Shown here: positions 62,965-64,000 of the stretch, in pieces
How the letters are laid out: each line of letters opens with the position of its first letter
Position numbering within the stretch: position 1 is the stretch's first letter
From: Paenibacillus hexagrammi
GTDB taxonomy: Bacteria > Bacillota > Bacilli > Paenibacillales > NBRC-103111
Direction of reading: 5' to 3'
Assembly (NCBI RefSeq): GCF_021513275.1
Contig: NZ_CP090978.1
Location: forward strand, 1,364,001 to 1,428,000
Length of the DNA: 64,000 bases
The notes under the pieces: generated by a model
What the model saw: the letters and a program-made list of their open reading frames with translations, nothing else
Told to the model about the DNA's origin: nothing
The model's database searches: none
Translations under genes and position numbers: made by a program

Positions 62965-63918
62965 ATGAAGAAACCTATCGTTTTTATGTTTTCTGGACAA
63001 GGATCTCAATATTATCAAATGGGAAAGGACTTATTTCATAACCATCCTGTATTTCGAAACTGGATGTTACACATGGATGATATAGTGCAGCGATTGATCG
63101 GCCGATCTGTTCTACATGAAATCTATAATGAACAACGGCGAAAAGAGGAAAAATTTGATCGCACCTTATTCACTCATCCGGCTATCTTTATGGTGGAATA
63201 TGCGTTGTCCCAAGTTCTAATAGAAAGCGGAATAAGGCCGGATTACGTATTAGGCACTAGCTTAGGCGAGTTTACGGCTATTGCTGTTTCCGAATGCATG
63301 AGCGTTGAGGATGTAATGGAGTGCGTCATCAAACAAGCTGAAGTTATCGAGTCTCATTGCCAGAAAAGCGGGATGCTAGCTATTTTGGATAGCGTTGACG
63401 TATATCATGAAGACCAGCTGATGTTTAAGCACATAGAGTTGGCATCGGTTAATTATCACTCCCACTTTGTAGTATCAGGGGAGAATGAACGATTAGCAGA
63501 AGTGGTTCAGTGGTTAGCGGAGAAAAATATACTATACCAATTGCTGCCGGTTTCATATGGATTCCATTCTTCATGCATGGATCCTGCTGAAGAGCAGTAT
63601 AGAAGTTTTTTAAGATCAATGTCATTCAATAAACCTGTTATACCCGTAATTTCTAGTCTGTTTGGAGCGCAGCTATTGGAAGTACCGAATTCGTATTTAT
63701 GGGAAATCGTGAGAAGTCCGATTCAATTCCAAGAAGCTCTTCTAGGATTAGAAAAGAGGTCAGGTTGTATTTATTTGGATGTAGGGCCAGCGGGAACCTT
63801 GGCAAATTTCACAAAATATAATCTTGCTAAGGATTCCGTATCTTCATTTTATCCAATCGTTACGCCATTCGGCCAGGATATGAAACATGTAATGAAAATC
63901 GAAAGCTTGCTGCGATAG
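62965..63918 (+). CDS. PksD-like acyltransferase/acyl hydrolase (trans-acting)
   Basis: A 317-aa FabD-fold protein: FMFSGQGSQYYQMGKDLF, nucleophile motif GTSLGEF (S99) and catalytic His in YGFHSS (H201). From memory it resembles Bacillus PksD, a member of the acyl-hydrolase branch (PedC type) that clears stalled acyl groups from carrier domains. It is less like the true malonyl transferase, which is the AT part at 22401. Thr in place of His in the GHSLGE position fits that branch. A GGGGGGAG site precedes the ATG. It is co-directional with the PksB-like gene, 23 bp downstream. Confidence 0.88.
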   Translation: MKKPIVFMFSGQGSQYYQMGKDLFHNHPVFRNWMLHMDDIVQRLIGRSVLHEIYNEQRRKEEKFDRTLFTHPAIFMVEYALSQVLIESGIRPDYVLGTSLGEFTAIAVSECMSVEDVMECVIKQAEVIESHCQKSGMLAILDSVDVYHEDQLMFKHIELASVNYHSHFVVSGENERLAEVVQWLAEKNILYQLLPVSYGFHSSCMDPAEEQYRSFLRSMSFNKPVIPVISSLFGAQLLEVPNSYLWEIVRSPIQFQEALLGLEKRSGCIYLDVGPAGTLANFTKYNLAKDSVSSFYPIVTPFGQDMKHVMKIESLLR

Positions 63919-63953
63919 TAAATTTTAAAACGATGAATGGGAGTGAATAGACG

Positions 63954-64000
63954 ATGCACGAAACGAAAGACGTTTATTTTAATAATGGGGATATCAAACT
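63954..64000 (+). CDS. Start of an unidentified gene (cut by window edge)
   Basis: An ATG with GGGAGTG upstream opens a frame reading HETKDVYFNNGDIK before the window ends. The spacing (35 bp after the acyltransferase) suggests the same operon. Too little is visible to name it; the stretch is compatible with the beginning of an alpha/beta hydrolase but this is weak. Confidence 0.5.
   Translation, partial: MHETKDVYFNNGDIK

Noticed and set aside
1-64000. CRISPR arrays, tRNA or rRNA genes
   Set aside because: I saw no regularly spaced short repeats and no recognisable structural RNA genes; the large repeats present are PKS and NRPS domains.

Overview
The window looks like chromosomal DNA of a low-to-middle-GC Gram-positive bacterium, most likely Paenibacillus or a close relative. 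This is inferred from AAGGAGG-type ribosome binding sites, sigma-A promoters, a YdjO-type small protein, a LoaP-type NusG paralogue and polyketide helper proteins of the Bacillus PksB/PksD/PksE kind. No rRNA or other species-level marker is present.

Layout. (1) 1-1.4 kb: the end of a sensor kinase and a PhoP-like response regulator preceded by an 11-bp periodic Pho-box-like array. (2) 1.5-7.6 kb: ordinary carbohydrate genes (two Gfo/Idh/MocA oxidoreductases, uxaC, an AraC-type regulator on the minus strand) plus a YdjO-type protein, mostly separated by clear intrinsic terminators. (3) 7.62-9.29 kb: an IS4-type insertion sequence with 14-bp terminal inverted repeats, marking the edge of the accessory region. 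(4) 9.46-21.1 kb: a three-module NRPS, read as Cstarter-A-T / C-A-T-E / C-A(Pro)-T without a thioesterase and broken into four frames, followed by an Sfp-type phosphopantetheinyl transferase. (5) 21.2-22.4 kb: loaP on the minus strand, then a sigma-A promoter and a 330-nt leader with a very large terminator-like hairpin. (6) 22.4-64 kb: a trans-AT polyketide synthase cluster.

The PKS region, after bridging frame breaks, encodes: an AT-ER protein (PksE type); an alpha/beta hydrolase; a SAM methyltransferase; PKS A (ACP-KS1-ACP-ACP); PKS B (ER-KS2-DH-KR-ACP*-ACP-KS3-DH-KR-ACP-KS4-DH-KR-ACP-KS5); PKS C (DH-KR-cMT-ACP-KS6-DH-KR-ACP*-ACP-KS7-KR-ACP-KS0); PKS D (DH-ACP); a PksB-type metallo-hydrolase; and a PksD-type acyltransferase/acyl hydrolase. 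No KS-associated AT domain is present, so extender units must be supplied in trans. The module order predicts a largely conjugated polyene with one alpha-methyl branch (module 5), a beta-branch near the starter end (tandem ACPs with the flag Trp, followed by an in-line ER) and a dehydrating bimodule (KS7-KR-ACP / KS0-DH-ACP) at the distal end. No HMG-synthase cassette and no terminal thioesterase are inside the window; both may lie to the right. I do not recognise the compound.

The most unusual points are two carrier domains in which the phosphopantetheine Ser is Pro (ACP*), the PfaD-type ER fused in line behind a beta-branching module, a mosaic KS6, and the LoaP/leader-hairpin arrangement. 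A serious caveat is that about fifteen single-base indels, most in homopolymers, break the NRPS and PKS frames while smaller genes are intact. Sequencing error is the simplest explanation, but decay cannot be excluded from sequence alone.
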